From: Aphanothece cf. minutissima CCALA 015
GTDB lineage: Bacteria > Cyanobacteriota > Cyanobacteriia > PCC-6307 > Cyanobiaceae
Length of the DNA stretch: 64,000 bases
Assembly (NCBI GenBank): GCA_003003925.1
Contig: PVWP01000001.1
Coordinates: forward strand, 479,876-543,875
Reading direction: 5' to 3'
The notes beneath the pieces are model-generated. The model searched no databases. It was not told where the DNA came from and was given only the letters and a program-made list of their open reading frames with translations. Shown here piece by piece: positions 25,620 to 34,015 of the stretch (positions are counted from its first letter, which is position 1; the number at the start of each line of letters is the position of its first letter). The translations under genes and the position numbers were made by a program.

Positions 25620-26453
25620 ATGCAGACCCAGACGTTGCCCCAGCCCAGCACCGCCGGCGTCGCTGAACCGTTCCTGGTGATCGATGGGGTCAGCAAGGTG
25701 TATCCCACCCCCAACGGGCCCTACACCGTGCTCGACAACATCAGCCTGGAGGTGGCCGAAGGGGAGTTCGTCTGCGTGATCGGCCATTCCGGCTGCGGCA
25801 AATCCACCCTGCTCGACCTGGTCTCCGGCTTCGGCCAGCCCACCAGCGGTGAGGTGCGCCTGCAGTCGGTGCCGATCCGGGAGCCGGGGCCGGACCGGAT
25901 GGTGGTGTTCCAGAACTACTCGCTGCTGCCCTGGATGTCGGCCGCCGAGAACGTGGCCCTGGCGGTGAACAACGTGTTCCCCCATCTGCGGCGCAGCGGC
26001 GACACCGACCGGATCGTGGAGAGCCATCTGGCGATGGTGGGGCTGAGCGAGGCCGCCGACAAGCGTCCCGCCAGCCTGTCGGGGGGGATGAAGCAGCGGG
26101 TCTCGATCGCCCGGGCCCTGGCGCTGCAGCCCAAGGTGCTGATCCTCGATGAACCCTTCGGAGCCCTCGATCCGATCACCAAGGAGGAGCTGCAGGAGGA
26201 GCTGCTGCGGATCTGGAGGGAGCACCGGGTGACCGTCCTGATGATCACCCACTCGATCGATGAGGCCCTGTTCATGGCCGACCGCGTGGTGATGATGACC
26301 AACGGCCCGGCGGCGACCATCGGCGAGATCCTCGAGCTGCCCTTCCCCCGACCCCGCCAGCGGGCCCAGCTGATGGAGATGCCGGAGTACTACGACTACC
26401 GCAACTACGCCCTGGACTTCCTCTACCGCCGCTTCGCCCACGACGACCAGTGA
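25620..26453 (+). CDS. nrtD: nitrate ABC transporter ATPase NrtD
   Basis: Second ATPase of the heterodimeric NrtC/NrtD engine (277 aa), without the binding-protein-like extension of NrtC. Walker A GHSGCGKS, signature SLSGGMKQR, Walker B VLILDEPFGALD and switch histidine in VLMITHSIDEA are all present. The N-terminal ~15 residues (QTQTLPQPSTAGVAE) precede the ABC core. It is the last gene of the rightward nrtABCD operon and converges with narB, 29 bases away, across an inverted repeat that could terminate both. Confidence 0.96.
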   Translation: MQTQTLPQPSTAGVAEPFLVIDGVSKVYPTPNGPYTVLDNISLEVAEGEFVCVIGHSGCGKSTLLDLVSGFGQPTSGEVRLQSVPIREPGPDRMVVFQNYSLLPWMSAAENVALAVNNVFPHLRRSGDTDRIVESHLAMVGLSEAADKRPASLSGGMKQRVSIARALALQPKVLILDEPFGALDPITKEELQEELLRIWREHRVTVLMITHSIDEALFMADRVVMMTNGPAATIGEILELPFPRPRQRAQLMEMPEYYDYRNYALDFLYRRFAHDDQ

Positions 26454-26460
26454 TCCACCG

Positions 26461-26486
26461 CTGAGCCACCCCCCGCAGGGGCTCAG
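26461..26486. terminator. possible bidirectional terminator between nrtD and narB
   Basis: CTGAGCC and GGCTCAG form a perfect 7-bp stem with a 12-base C-rich loop between the convergent nrtD and narB ends; the right arm covers the narB stop codon. Neither side has a T-run, so efficiency is doubtful. Confidence 0.3.
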
Positions 26487-28651
26487 TCCCCCGGGGCCTG
26501 CTCGCAGGGACGCACGGTCACCGCGGCGGCCTTGAGCTCCGGCTGCTGGGAGATGGGGCAGCCGAGGGCATGCATCAGCCGGTTGGCCTCGCAGGCCCGC
26601 TCCTGGGCCGCCCCCCAGTGCATGGGCAGGAACAGCGTGCCCTGGCGGATGCGGTCGGTGACGCACACCCGGGCCGTCACGGCGCCCCTTCGGGAGCGCA
26701 CCTCCGCCCGGCCGCCATCGACCAGTCCGTGGGCTCGCGCGTCGCCGGGATGGATCTCCAGCAAAGGCTCGGCGTGGGGCCGCAGCAACCGCTCGACCTG
26801 GCCCGTGCGGGTCATGGTGTGCCACTGCTCCAGATAGCGGCCCACGGTGAGCACCAGGGGGTAGGCGCCATCGGTGGGTTCGCCCAGGCCCATCGGCTGC
26901 TCGCTGATCAGCCGGGCCCGGCCGGAGGGGGTGGGGAAACGGCCGGAGGTGTGCAGACGCGGGGCACCGCCTCCGGGCGCCGTGCCGGCGGGGAAGGGCC
27001 ATTGCTGGGGACCGTGCTCCCGCAGCAGCCCATGGCTGAGGCCGCTCAGATCGCACACCCGGCCGGCCGTGATGGCCGCGAACTCGGCGAACACCTCGGC
27101 CGAGGAGCCGTAGCGGAACTGCTGCTCGAAGCCCAGGCGCCGGCCCAGTTCGGCGAAGATCGCCCAGTCGGGACGGGCCTGCCCCGGGGGGGTGCGGAAG
27201 GCCGGGCAGAGGGTGACGCGGCGCTCGGAATTGGTCATCACCCCGGCCTTTTCGCTCCACTGCGCCGCCGGCAGCACCAGGTGGGCGATGGCGGCGGTTT
27301 CGGTGCCGGCGTAAGCCTCGCTGAGCACCACCAGCGGGCAGCGGGCCACGGCAGCCCGCACCCGATCGAGCCAGGGCAGGCTCACCAGCGGATTGGTGGC
27401 CGCCACCCACCAGAGCCCCAGGTCCCCCCGCTCCATCGCCTCGATCTGCTCCCACACGGTGAGGCCCGAGGCCGGCGCGATGCTCCCCGGCGCCAGGCCC
27501 CAGTGCTGCTCGATCTCGCTGCGGTGGCCGGCGTCGGTGACCGAGCGGTAGCCCGGCAGCAGCCGGGCCAGGCCGCCGGCCTCCCGGCCCCCCATCGCAT
27601 TGGGCTGGCCGGTGAGGGAGAAGGGCCCCGCCCCGGGCCGGCCGATCTGGCCGCTCACCAGGTGCAGGTTGATGATCCCCGCCACGGTGGCGGTGCCCTC
27701 CACGCTCTGGTTCACCCCCATCGACCAGAGGCTCATCACGCCGCTGCTGGCGGCCCAGCGGTCGGCCAGCTGGTGCAGAAGCTGCTCCTCGATGCCGCAG
27801 AACCGGCTCACCGCCTCGGGCGTCCAGCCCGCCCAGAGCTCCGCGAGCGCCTCGAAACCCTCGGTGGACGCCGCCACATAGGCCCGGTCCAGCGCCCCCC
27901 GCTCCAGGAGCAGATGGCCGAGGCCATGCAGCAGGGCCAGGTCGGTGCCGGGGCGGATCGCCAGGTGCAGGTCGGCGGCATCGCTGGTGGCGGTGGCGCG
28001 CGGATCCACCACCACGATCTGCAGGTCGTGCTGATGCTTGCGCCTGCGCTTCAGCAGCCGCTGGAACAGCACCGGATGGCACGCGGCCGTGTTGGTGCCG
28101 ATCAGCAGCACGAGGCCGGCCTGGTCGAGATCGTCGTAGCAGCAGGGGGGGCCGTCGCTGCCGAAGCTGCGCACGTAGCCGGACACGGCCGAACTCATGC
28201 ACAGGCGCGAGTTGGCATCGAAGTTGTTGCTGCCCAGCGCCCCCTTGATCAGCTTGTTGGCGACGTAGTAGTCCTCGGTGAGGAACTGCCCCGAGCCGTA
28301 CATGGCGATCCCTCCGGGGCCCTTCTCGGCCAGGGTGCGGCGCACCTGGGCCTCGATCAGTTCGAAGGCCCGGTCCCAGCCGATCGGCGCGAAGGGCTGG
28401 TCGGTGCGCGGCCGGTAGAGCGGGGTGGTGAGGCGATTGCGGTGCAGGGTCTCCCCCACGGTGGCCCCCTTGACGCAGACCTGCCCCAGGGAGGAGGGGT
28501 GGTGGCGGTCACCGCGGGCCGTCCAGATCGCCGCACCGGCGTCGCTGGCCGCGGGGGGCTTCATCTCCAGGCCGCAGCCCACACCGCAGTAGGGACACTG
28601 GGCGCGGGCCGGGCCGTCAGAGGGGGAAGGAGGCGTGGCGGGGAGGCTCAA
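26483..28651 (-). CDS. narB: ferredoxin-nitrate reductase NarB
   Basis: Reduces nitrate to nitrite with reduced ferredoxin; Mo-bis-MGD enzyme of 722 aa. The N-terminal [4Fe-4S] motif is visible as CPYCGVGC with the fourth ligand in GQVCVKG. Core molybdopterin segments follow (SANSRLCMSSAV-type NSRLCMSSAV, GTNTAACHPVLFQR, SMGVNQSVEGT, LTGQPNAMGGREAGG) and the C-terminal MGD-binding barrel runs from ~590. The first codon is TTG at 28651; no better start exists in frame. It is transcribed towards nrtD with its own promoter, unlike the classic nirA-nrtABCD-narB order. Cofactor comes from the moa/moe genes of the same cluster. Confidence 0.96.
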   Translation of the reverse strand: MSLPATPPSPSDGPARAQCPYCGVGCGLEMKPPAASDAGAAIWTARGDRHHPSSLGQVCVKGATVGETLHRNRLTTPLYRPRTDQPFAPIGWDRAFELIEAQVRRTLAEKGPGGIAMYGSGQFLTEDYYVANKLIKGALGSNNFDANSRLCMSSAVSGYVRSFGSDGPPCCYDDLDQAGLVLLIGTNTAACHPVLFQRLLKRRRKHQHDLQIVVVDPRATATSDAADLHLAIRPGTDLALLHGLGHLLLERGALDRAYVAASTEGFEALAELWAGWTPEAVSRFCGIEEQLLHQLADRWAASSGVMSLWSMGVNQSVEGTATVAGIINLHLVSGQIGRPGAGPFSLTGQPNAMGGREAGGLARLLPGYRSVTDAGHRSEIEQHWGLAPGSIAPASGLTVWEQIEAMERGDLGLWWVAATNPLVSLPWLDRVRAAVARCPLVVLSEAYAGTETAAIAHLVLPAAQWSEKAGVMTNSERRVTLCPAFRTPPGQARPDWAIFAELGRRLGFEQQFRYGSSAEVFAEFAAITAGRVCDLSGLSHGLLREHGPQQWPFPAGTAPGGGAPRLHTSGRFPTPSGRARLISEQPMGLGEPTDGAYPLVLTVGRYLEQWHTMTRTGQVERLLRPHAEPLLEIHPGDARAHGLVDGGRAEVRSRRGAVTARVCVTDRIRQGTLFLPMHWGAAQERACEANRLMHALGCPISQQPELKAAAVTVRPCEQAPGD

Positions 28652-28751
28652 GATGGCGTTCGGGTGTCAGCGGCGGCCACCCTCATCACCTCTCCGGCCG
28701 GGGTGTCGAGCTTAAGTGAGCGTCACGACGTCATCCCGCGGGAGCCCTTCC

Positions 28752-29372
28752 GTGACAACGATTCAGAACGGCCCAGCCGCCACTCCCACCGGCCCCGTCG
28801 AGGTGGTCCTGATCCGCCATGGCGAGACGGCATGGAGCCTCTCGGGTCAGCACACCGGCAGCACCGACATCCCCCTCACCGCGCGGGGGGAGGAGGCGGC
28901 CCGCAGCTTGGCGCCGCTGCTGGCGGCCAGCCCCTTCTCCCTGGTGCTGTGCAGCCCCCTGCAGCGGGCCCGGCGCACCTGCGAACTGGCGGGCCTGGCC
29001 GCCCAGGCCTGCCTCGAGCCCGATCTGGTCGAGTGGGACTACGGCGCCTACGAAGGTCTGACGACCGCGGAGATCCAGGCGCGGCGTCCCGGCTGGATGG
29101 TGTTCCGCGACGGCTGTCCGGACGGGGAGAGCCCGGCCCAGGTGGGGGAGCGGGTCGACCGGGTGATCGGCCGGCTGCGGCAGGAGGGCGGCCGGGTGGC
29201 CCTGGTCGCCCATGGCCATCTGCTGCGGGTGTTCATGGCCCGCTGGATCGGGCTGACGCCCAGCCACGGCGCCCATTTCCTGCTCGACACCGCCACCCTC
29301 TCGGTGCTCTCCGATTACCGCGGCCTGCCGGCCGTGAAGTGCTGGAACGCCCCCCTGGCCCCGACCCCCTGA
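28752..29372 (+). CDS. histidine phosphatase family protein (phosphoglycerate-mutase-like)
   Basis: Acid-phosphatase/PGM-type enzyme of 206 aa. The catalytic RHG motif is in VVLIRHGETAWSLSGQHTG, the second basic pocket in CSPLQRARRT, the acid/base glutamate in LVEWDYGAYEG and the second histidine in VALVAHGHLLRVF. These features match the branch that acts as a sugar-phosphate or mannosyl-3-phosphoglycerate-type phosphatase rather than glycolytic PGM. I take the GTG at 28752, preceded by GGAG at 7 bases; an upstream in-frame GTG at 28716 has no ribosome-binding site. It is divergent from narB and precedes the phosphoketolase genes by 110 bases. Confidence 0.88.
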   Translation: MTTIQNGPAATPTGPVEVVLIRHGETAWSLSGQHTGSTDIPLTARGEEAARSLAPLLAASPFSLVLCSPLQRARRTCELAGLAAQACLEPDLVEWDYGAYEGLTTAEIQARRPGWMVFRDGCPDGESPAQVGERVDRVIGRLRQEGGRVALVAHGHLLRVFMARWIGLTPSHGAHFLLDTATLSVLSDYRGLPAVKCWNAPLAPTP

Positions 29373-29482
29373 GGGCGGTCCATGTCGGATTCCTGACCCC
29401 TCCAAAGGAGAGCGGTTGATTTACCTGCTTTTTTACGAAGGCAGGCGAAAGTTGAGGTCACAGCCCCCTGCATACGACGGCC

Positions 29483-31915
29483 ATGACCATCTCGACGATG
29501 GCCCCCTTCGAGGCCCAGGCCATGACGCCGGAACTGGAGCAGGAGCTGTCCCTGATCGATGCCTGGTGGCGCGCCGCCAACTATCTGGCCGTCGGGATGA
29601 TCTATCTGCGCGACAACCCGTTACTGGCCCAGCCGCTGCGCCATGAGCACGTCAAGGCCCGGTTGCTGGGCCACTGGGGCTCCTCCCCCGGCCAGGCCTT
29701 CCTCTGGGCCCATGCCAACCGGGTGATCCGCCGCCACGACCTCGACATGATCTACCTGTCGGGGCCCGGTCACGGCGCCCCCGGCGTGCTGGGCCCCACC
29801 TACCTCGACGGCAGCTACAGCGAGGTGTATCCGGACAAGAGCCAGGACACCGAAGGGATGCGCCGCTTCTTCAAGCAGTTCTCCTTCCCCGGCCACATCG
29901 GCAGCCACTGCACCCCGGAAACCCCCGGTTCGATCCACGAGGGCGGCGAACTCGGCTACGTGCTCTCGCACGCCTGCGGAGCGGTGTTCGACAACCCCGA
30001 CCTGATCGCCCTGGCCTGCGTGGGGGATGGCGAAGCGGAGACCGGCCCCCTGGCCACCTCCTGGCACATCAACAAATTCCTCAATCCCATCGACGATGGT
30101 GCGGTGCTGCCGGTGCTGCACCTCAACGGCTACAAGATCGCCAACCCCACCCTGCTGGCCCGGATTCCGCGCGAGGAGCTGGCCAGCCTGATGCGCGGCT
30201 ACGGCTGGGAGCCGATCTTCGTCGAAGGCCACGAACCGATGGCGATGCACCAGGCCATGGCGGCCGCCATGGACCGGGCGATCGGGCGCATCCTCGAGAT
30301 CCGCGCCGAGGCCCGCAGCAGCGGCGAGGCCGTCCGCCCGGCCTGGCCGATGATCGTGCTGCGCTCGCCCAAGGGCTGGACCGGACCGGCCTCCCTGCAC
30401 GGCAAGAAACTGGAGGGGTTCTGGCGCTCCCACCAGGTGCCCCTGGCCTGCCCGAACACCGATCCGGAGGAGCTGCAGCTGCTCGAGCAGTGGCTGAAGA
30501 GCTACCGGCCCTGGGAGCTGTTCGACGGGAACGGCACCCTGCGGCCGGAGCTGCAGGCGCTGTCACCCCAGGGGCACCGGCGCATGGGCTCCAACCCCCA
30601 CGCCAACGGCGGCCTGCTGCGCCGCAAGCTGCAGTTCCCCCCCCTGGAGGACTACGCCGTGGAGGTGGCGGCCCCCGGCACCACCCAGGTGGAGAACACC
30701 CATCCCCTCGGCGAGCTGCTGCGCGACATCATCGGCTCCAATCCCGATTCGATGCGGGTGTTCGGCCCTGACGAAACGGCCTCCAACCGGCTGCAGGCCA
30801 TCTACGAAGTGAGCAAGAAGGTCTGGATGGAGGAATTCCTGCCGGAGGACCTCAACGGCAGTGAACTGGCCCGCAGCGGGCGGGTGGTGGAGATGCTCAG
30901 CGAGCACACCCTGGTGGGGATGATGGAGGGGTACCTGCTCACCGGGCGCTACGGCTTCTTCCACACCTACGAGGCCTTCGCCCATGTGATCGCCTCGATG
31001 TTCAACCAGCACGCCAAGTGGCTGGAGTCCTGCCTCCTGCATGCCCCCTGGCGGGCCCCGATCGGCCCCTGGAACTGCCTGATCTCCTCCACGGTGTGGC
31101 GCCAGGACCACAACGGCTTCACCCACCAGGATCCCGGCTTCATCGACCTGGCCGGCAACAAGAGCGGCGACGTGGTGCGGGTGTACCTCCCGGCCGACGC
31201 CAACTGCCTGCTGGCGGTGGCGGAGGAGGCCCTGCAAGAGACGAACGTCTGCAACATCATCGTCTCCGACAAGCAGAAGCACCTGCAGTACTTCACCCTG
31301 GAACAGGCCCGGCGCCATGTGGCCAAGGGGGTGAGCATCGTCGGCTGGGCCAGCAACGACGACTGCGGCGCCGAGCTGGATGAACCGGACGTGGTCATGG
31401 CCTGCGCCGGCGACATCCCCACCAAGGAGACGCTGGCGGCGGTGGAGATCCTGCGCAGGGAGATCCCGAAGCTGCGCATCCGGGTGATCAACGTGGTCAA
31501 GCTGTTTGCCCTCACCGAGCCGAACGAGCATCCCCATGGTCTGAGCGACCGGGACTTCGACACCCTGTTCACCACCGACCGTCCGGTGATCTTCAACTTC
31601 CACGGCTACCCCTGGCTGATCCACCGGCTCACCTATCGCCGCACCAACCACGCCAACATCCACGTGCGCGGATACAAGGAGAAGGGCAACATCAACACGC
31701 CCCTTGAACTGGCGATGAACAACCAGATCGATCGTTTCAACCTGGTCATCGACGTGGTCAACCGGGTGCCCTTCCTGCGCTCCCGCGCCGCCCACGTGAA
31801 GGAACGGATGCAGGACGCGATCCTCTCCCACCGGGCCTACGCCCACACCCACGGCACCGATGCCCCGGAGGTGACCGACTGGCGCTGGGCGCCACCGGCT
31901 GCCGCGCAGGGATGA
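29483..31915 (+). CDS. xfp: phosphoketolase (xylulose 5-phosphate/fructose 6-phosphate)
   Basis: Thiamine-diphosphate enzyme (810 aa) that splits xylulose-5-P or fructose-6-P into acetyl-phosphate plus glyceraldehyde-3-P or erythrose-4-P. Hallmarks are YLSGPGHGAPGVLGPTYLDG, SFPGHIGSHCTPETPGSIHEG-type (PGHIGSHCTPETPGS) and the TPP motif GDGEAETGPLATSWHINKF. Length and start agree with the family. The stop overlaps the acetate kinase start by 4 bases (ATGA), so the two form one unit giving acetate plus ATP from acetyl-P, a carbon-saving bypass known in cyanobacteria. Upstream (29373-29482) is an AT-richer leader with a weak CTGC/GCAG repeat. Confidence 0.97.
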   Translation: MTISTMAPFEAQAMTPELEQELSLIDAWWRAANYLAVGMIYLRDNPLLAQPLRHEHVKARLLGHWGSSPGQAFLWAHANRVIRRHDLDMIYLSGPGHGAPGVLGPTYLDGSYSEVYPDKSQDTEGMRRFFKQFSFPGHIGSHCTPETPGSIHEGGELGYVLSHACGAVFDNPDLIALACVGDGEAETGPLATSWHINKFLNPIDDGAVLPVLHLNGYKIANPTLLARIPREELASLMRGYGWEPIFVEGHEPMAMHQAMAAAMDRAIGRILEIRAEARSSGEAVRPAWPMIVLRSPKGWTGPASLHGKKLEGFWRSHQVPLACPNTDPEELQLLEQWLKSYRPWELFDGNGTLRPELQALSPQGHRRMGSNPHANGGLLRRKLQFPPLEDYAVEVAAPGTTQVENTHPLGELLRDIIGSNPDSMRVFGPDETASNRLQAIYEVSKKVWMEEFLPEDLNGSELARSGRVVEMLSEHTLVGMMEGYLLTGRYGFFHTYEAFAHVIASMFNQHAKWLESCLLHAPWRAPIGPWNCLISSTVWRQDHNGFTHQDPGFIDLAGNKSGDVVRVYLPADANCLLAVAEEALQETNVCNIIVSDKQKHLQYFTLEQARRHVAKGVSIVGWASNDDCGAELDEPDVVMACAGDIPTKETLAAVEILRREIPKLRIRVINVVKLFALTEPNEHPHGLSDRDFDTLFTTDRPVIFNFHGYPWLIHRLTYRRTNHANIHVRGYKEKGNINTPLELAMNNQIDRFNLVIDVVNRVPFLRSRAAHVKERMQDAILSHRAYAHTHGTDAPEVTDWRWAPPAAAQG

Positions 31916-33003
31916 CGGAGCCGGCGACGGCGGCGGTGGCTGACGCCGCGACCGGCGTGGTGCTGGTGCTCAACGCCGGCAGCTCCAGCCTCAAGGTCTC
32001 CGTGCACAGCCGCTCCGGGGACAGCCTCTGGCGGGACCAGCGCAGCTGGAGCGTCGGCGCCGCGGAAGGGGCGGCCCCTGAGGAGCGCCTGGAGGCCGTG
32101 CTGGACGCCTGGCTGCCCGGCGCCCTGGCCGGCCGCGTCGCCGGGCTGACCGTCGCCGGCCACCGGGTCGTCCACGGCGGTGAGCGGTTCACGGCCCCGG
32201 TCAAGCTCGACGCCGCGGTGCTCGCGGTCCTGGAGGAGCTGGTGCCGCTGGCGCCGCTGCACAACGGTCCGGCCCTGCGGGTGATGCGCTGGCTGAGTCG
32301 CTGGCAGCCCGGGCTCACCCAGTGGGCCTGCTTCGACACGGCCTTCCACGGCACCCTGCCGGCGGCCGCCCGCACCTACGCGATTCCGGCCCGCTGGCGC
32401 GCCGAGGGCCTGCGGCGCTTCGGCTTCCACGGCCTCAACCACCAGCATGTGGCCGAAACCGTGGCCCGCCGGGGTGAAGACCTGCGGCTGATCAGCTGCC
32501 ACCTCGGGGCCGGCTGTTCCCTCTGCGCCATCCGGGGGGGCCGCAGCATCGCCACCACCATGGGTTACACGCCCCTGGAGGGACTGGTGATGGCCACCCG
32601 CAGCGGCTCGATCGATCCCGGCCTGCTGCTGCACCAGCTGCGCCGGGGCGTCACGGCCGAGGAACTCGACCATGCGCTGCAGCAGGAGAGCGGGCTGCTG
32701 GGTCTGTCGGGGCTCAGCGCCAGCATGAAGGACCTGCGCCGGGCCGCCGCCGAAGGCCACGCCGGTGCCGAGCTGGCGATCGCGGTGTTCCGCCACCAGC
32801 TGCTGCAGGGCATCGGGGCCATGGCCGCCAGCCTCGGCGGGGTCGATGTGATCGCCCTCACCGGCGGCATCGGCGAGCACGATGGGGCCCTGAAGCGGGA
32901 GCTGGAGGAAGCGCTGGGCTGGCTGGGGCCGTTCGAGCTGCTGCGGATCCCGGCCGATGAGGAGGGAGTGATCGCCCGGCACTGCGGCGCGGCCGGGGTG
33001 TGA
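31912..33003 (+). CDS. ackA: acetate kinase
   Basis: Transfers the phosphate of acetyl-phosphate to ADP, giving acetate and ATP. At 363 aa it is somewhat shorter than the usual ~400, but the motifs are complete: VLNAGSSSLKVSV, GHRVVHGGE, CFDTAFHGTLP, HLGAGCSLCAIRGG, MGYTPLEGLVMATRSGSIDPG and LTGGIGEHD. An N-terminal Ala/Thr-rich extension of ~14 residues precedes the first strand. It is translationally coupled to phosphoketolase by a 4-base overlap; phosphotransacetylase is not nearby. Converges with sdhB, 4 bases apart. Confidence 0.95.
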   Translation: MTEPATAAVADAATGVVLVLNAGSSSLKVSVHSRSGDSLWRDQRSWSVGAAEGAAPEERLEAVLDAWLPGALAGRVAGLTVAGHRVVHGGERFTAPVKLDAAVLAVLEELVPLAPLHNGPALRVMRWLSRWQPGLTQWACFDTAFHGTLPAAARTYAIPARWRAEGLRRFGFHGLNHQHVAETVARRGEDLRLISCHLGAGCSLCAIRGGRSIATTMGYTPLEGLVMATRSGSIDPGLLLHQLRRGVTAEELDHALQQESGLLGLSGLSASMKDLRRAAAEGHAGAELAIAVFRHQLLQGIGAMAASLGGVDVIALTGGIGEHDGALKRELEEALGWLGPFELLRIPADEEGVIARHCGAAGV

Positions 33004-33007
33004 GCGC

Positions 33008-33751
33008 TCAGGGGCGCCGCCAGGCTTCGCGGTGCATCCAGCTGATCCAGTCGGCGGAGATCTGCTTGGGGCAGGCGGCCTCGCATTCCAGGTGGCTGCT
33101 GCAGCTGCCGAAGCCCTCAATGACCATCCGGTCCTGCATGGCGCGGGCACGGTCCCTGCGCTCCGGCTGGCCCTGGGGCAGCTGGCCCAGGTGCGCCAGC
33201 TTGGCCGCCACGAAGAGGCTGGCGGAGGCGTTGCGGCAGCTGGCCACGCAGGCGCCGCAGCCGATGCAGGTGGCGGCGTCGAAGGCCTGGGACGCCTGTT
33301 CCCGGCCGATCAGCAGGGCATTGGCCTCCGGCGCGCTGCCGGTGTTGATCGAGCAGTAGCCGCCGCTGGCGATGATCCGGTCAAAGGCGGAACGGTCCAC
33401 CGCCAGGTCCTGCAGCACGGGGAAGGCCCGGGCGCGGAACGGCTCCAGCGTCAGCACGGCGCCGTCGCGGAACTGGCGCAGGTAGAGCTGGCAGACGCTC
33501 GTCGCCCGCTGGGGCCCCTGGGCCTGGCCGTTGACGAGAAAGCCGCAGGACCCGCAGATGCCCTCGCGACAGTCGTGCTCGAAGCCCACCGGTCGTGCGC
33601 CGGCGGCGATCAGCCGTTCGTTGAGCAGGTCGAGGGCTTCCAGCAGGGAGAGGTCGGTGGACACCGCCTCGAGCGCATGGACCTCGAAGCCACCGGGCTG
33701 GTCGGGACCGGCCTGGCGCCAGATCCTCAGGGTGAGGGAAACGGTCGGCAT
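33008..33751 (-). CDS. sdhB: succinate dehydrogenase/fumarate reductase iron-sulfur subunit
   Basis: Electron-transfer subunit with three clusters (247 aa): [2Fe-2S] in CREGICGSCG, [4Fe-4S] in CIGCGACVASC and [3Fe-4S] in CSSHLECEAACPK. It belongs to the non-classical, Bacillus/epsilon-type fumarate reductase-like branch common in cyanobacteria. The open frame starts at 33913, but the ATG at 33751 gives the expected MPTVSLTLRIW first strand. Its partner sdhC-sdhA genes lie 2 kb upstream on the same strand, separated by an oppositely oriented cyclic-di-GMP gene, so sdhB needs its own promoter in 33752-34015. Confidence 0.94.
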   Translation of the reverse strand: MPTVSLTLRIWRQAGPDQPGGFEVHALEAVSTDLSLLEALDLLNERLIAAGARPVGFEHDCREGICGSCGFLVNGQAQGPQRATSVCQLYLRQFRDGAVLTLEPFRARAFPVLQDLAVDRSAFDRIIASGGYCSINTGSAPEANALLIGREQASQAFDAATCIGCGACVASCRNASASLFVAAKLAHLGQLPQGQPERRDRARAMQDRMVIEGFGSCSSHLECEAACPKQISADWISWMHREAWRRP

Positions 33752-34015
33752 GGGAACGGCGGTGTCGGGGACAGCCGTGGCGTGGGGGCTGCCGTCGGCG
33801 AGCCCCGGCAGGCACCGGGGGTCGACCCTGATTCTGCTGCTCGGGCGGCGGGGATGTTGTCGTTCCGCTTCATCCGTGCGGCCAGGGCCCCGGTGGCGGG
33901 GCGAAAGATGCAAGACTCAGTCAATTTTCAGAAATAGGGGTCCGGCCCCCACCCCCCATCGGGTCCCTGCTGCCCCCTGAGCGTCCCGTGTGAACGACCC
34001 GAGAACGACCGCCCC

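Noticed and set aside
25407-28202. 931-codon minus-strand open frame
   Set aside because: It covers narB in another frame and runs antisense into nrtC/nrtD; low-complexity Gly/Arg/Pro/His composition typical of GC-rich shadow frames.
28716-28729. GT-N10-AC match in the narB / phosphatase intergenic region as an NtcA site
   Set aside because: Fits only the loosest form of the motif (GTG-N8-GAC); expected by chance at this frequency.
26570-29419. 949-codon plus-strand open frame opposite narB
   Set aside because: Antisense shadow of narB with His/Gln/Gly-rich composition; no domain recognisable.
31912-33003. Acetate kinase as a truncated pseudogene
   Set aside because: Shorter than average but all catalytic motifs are present and the start is coupled to the upstream gene.
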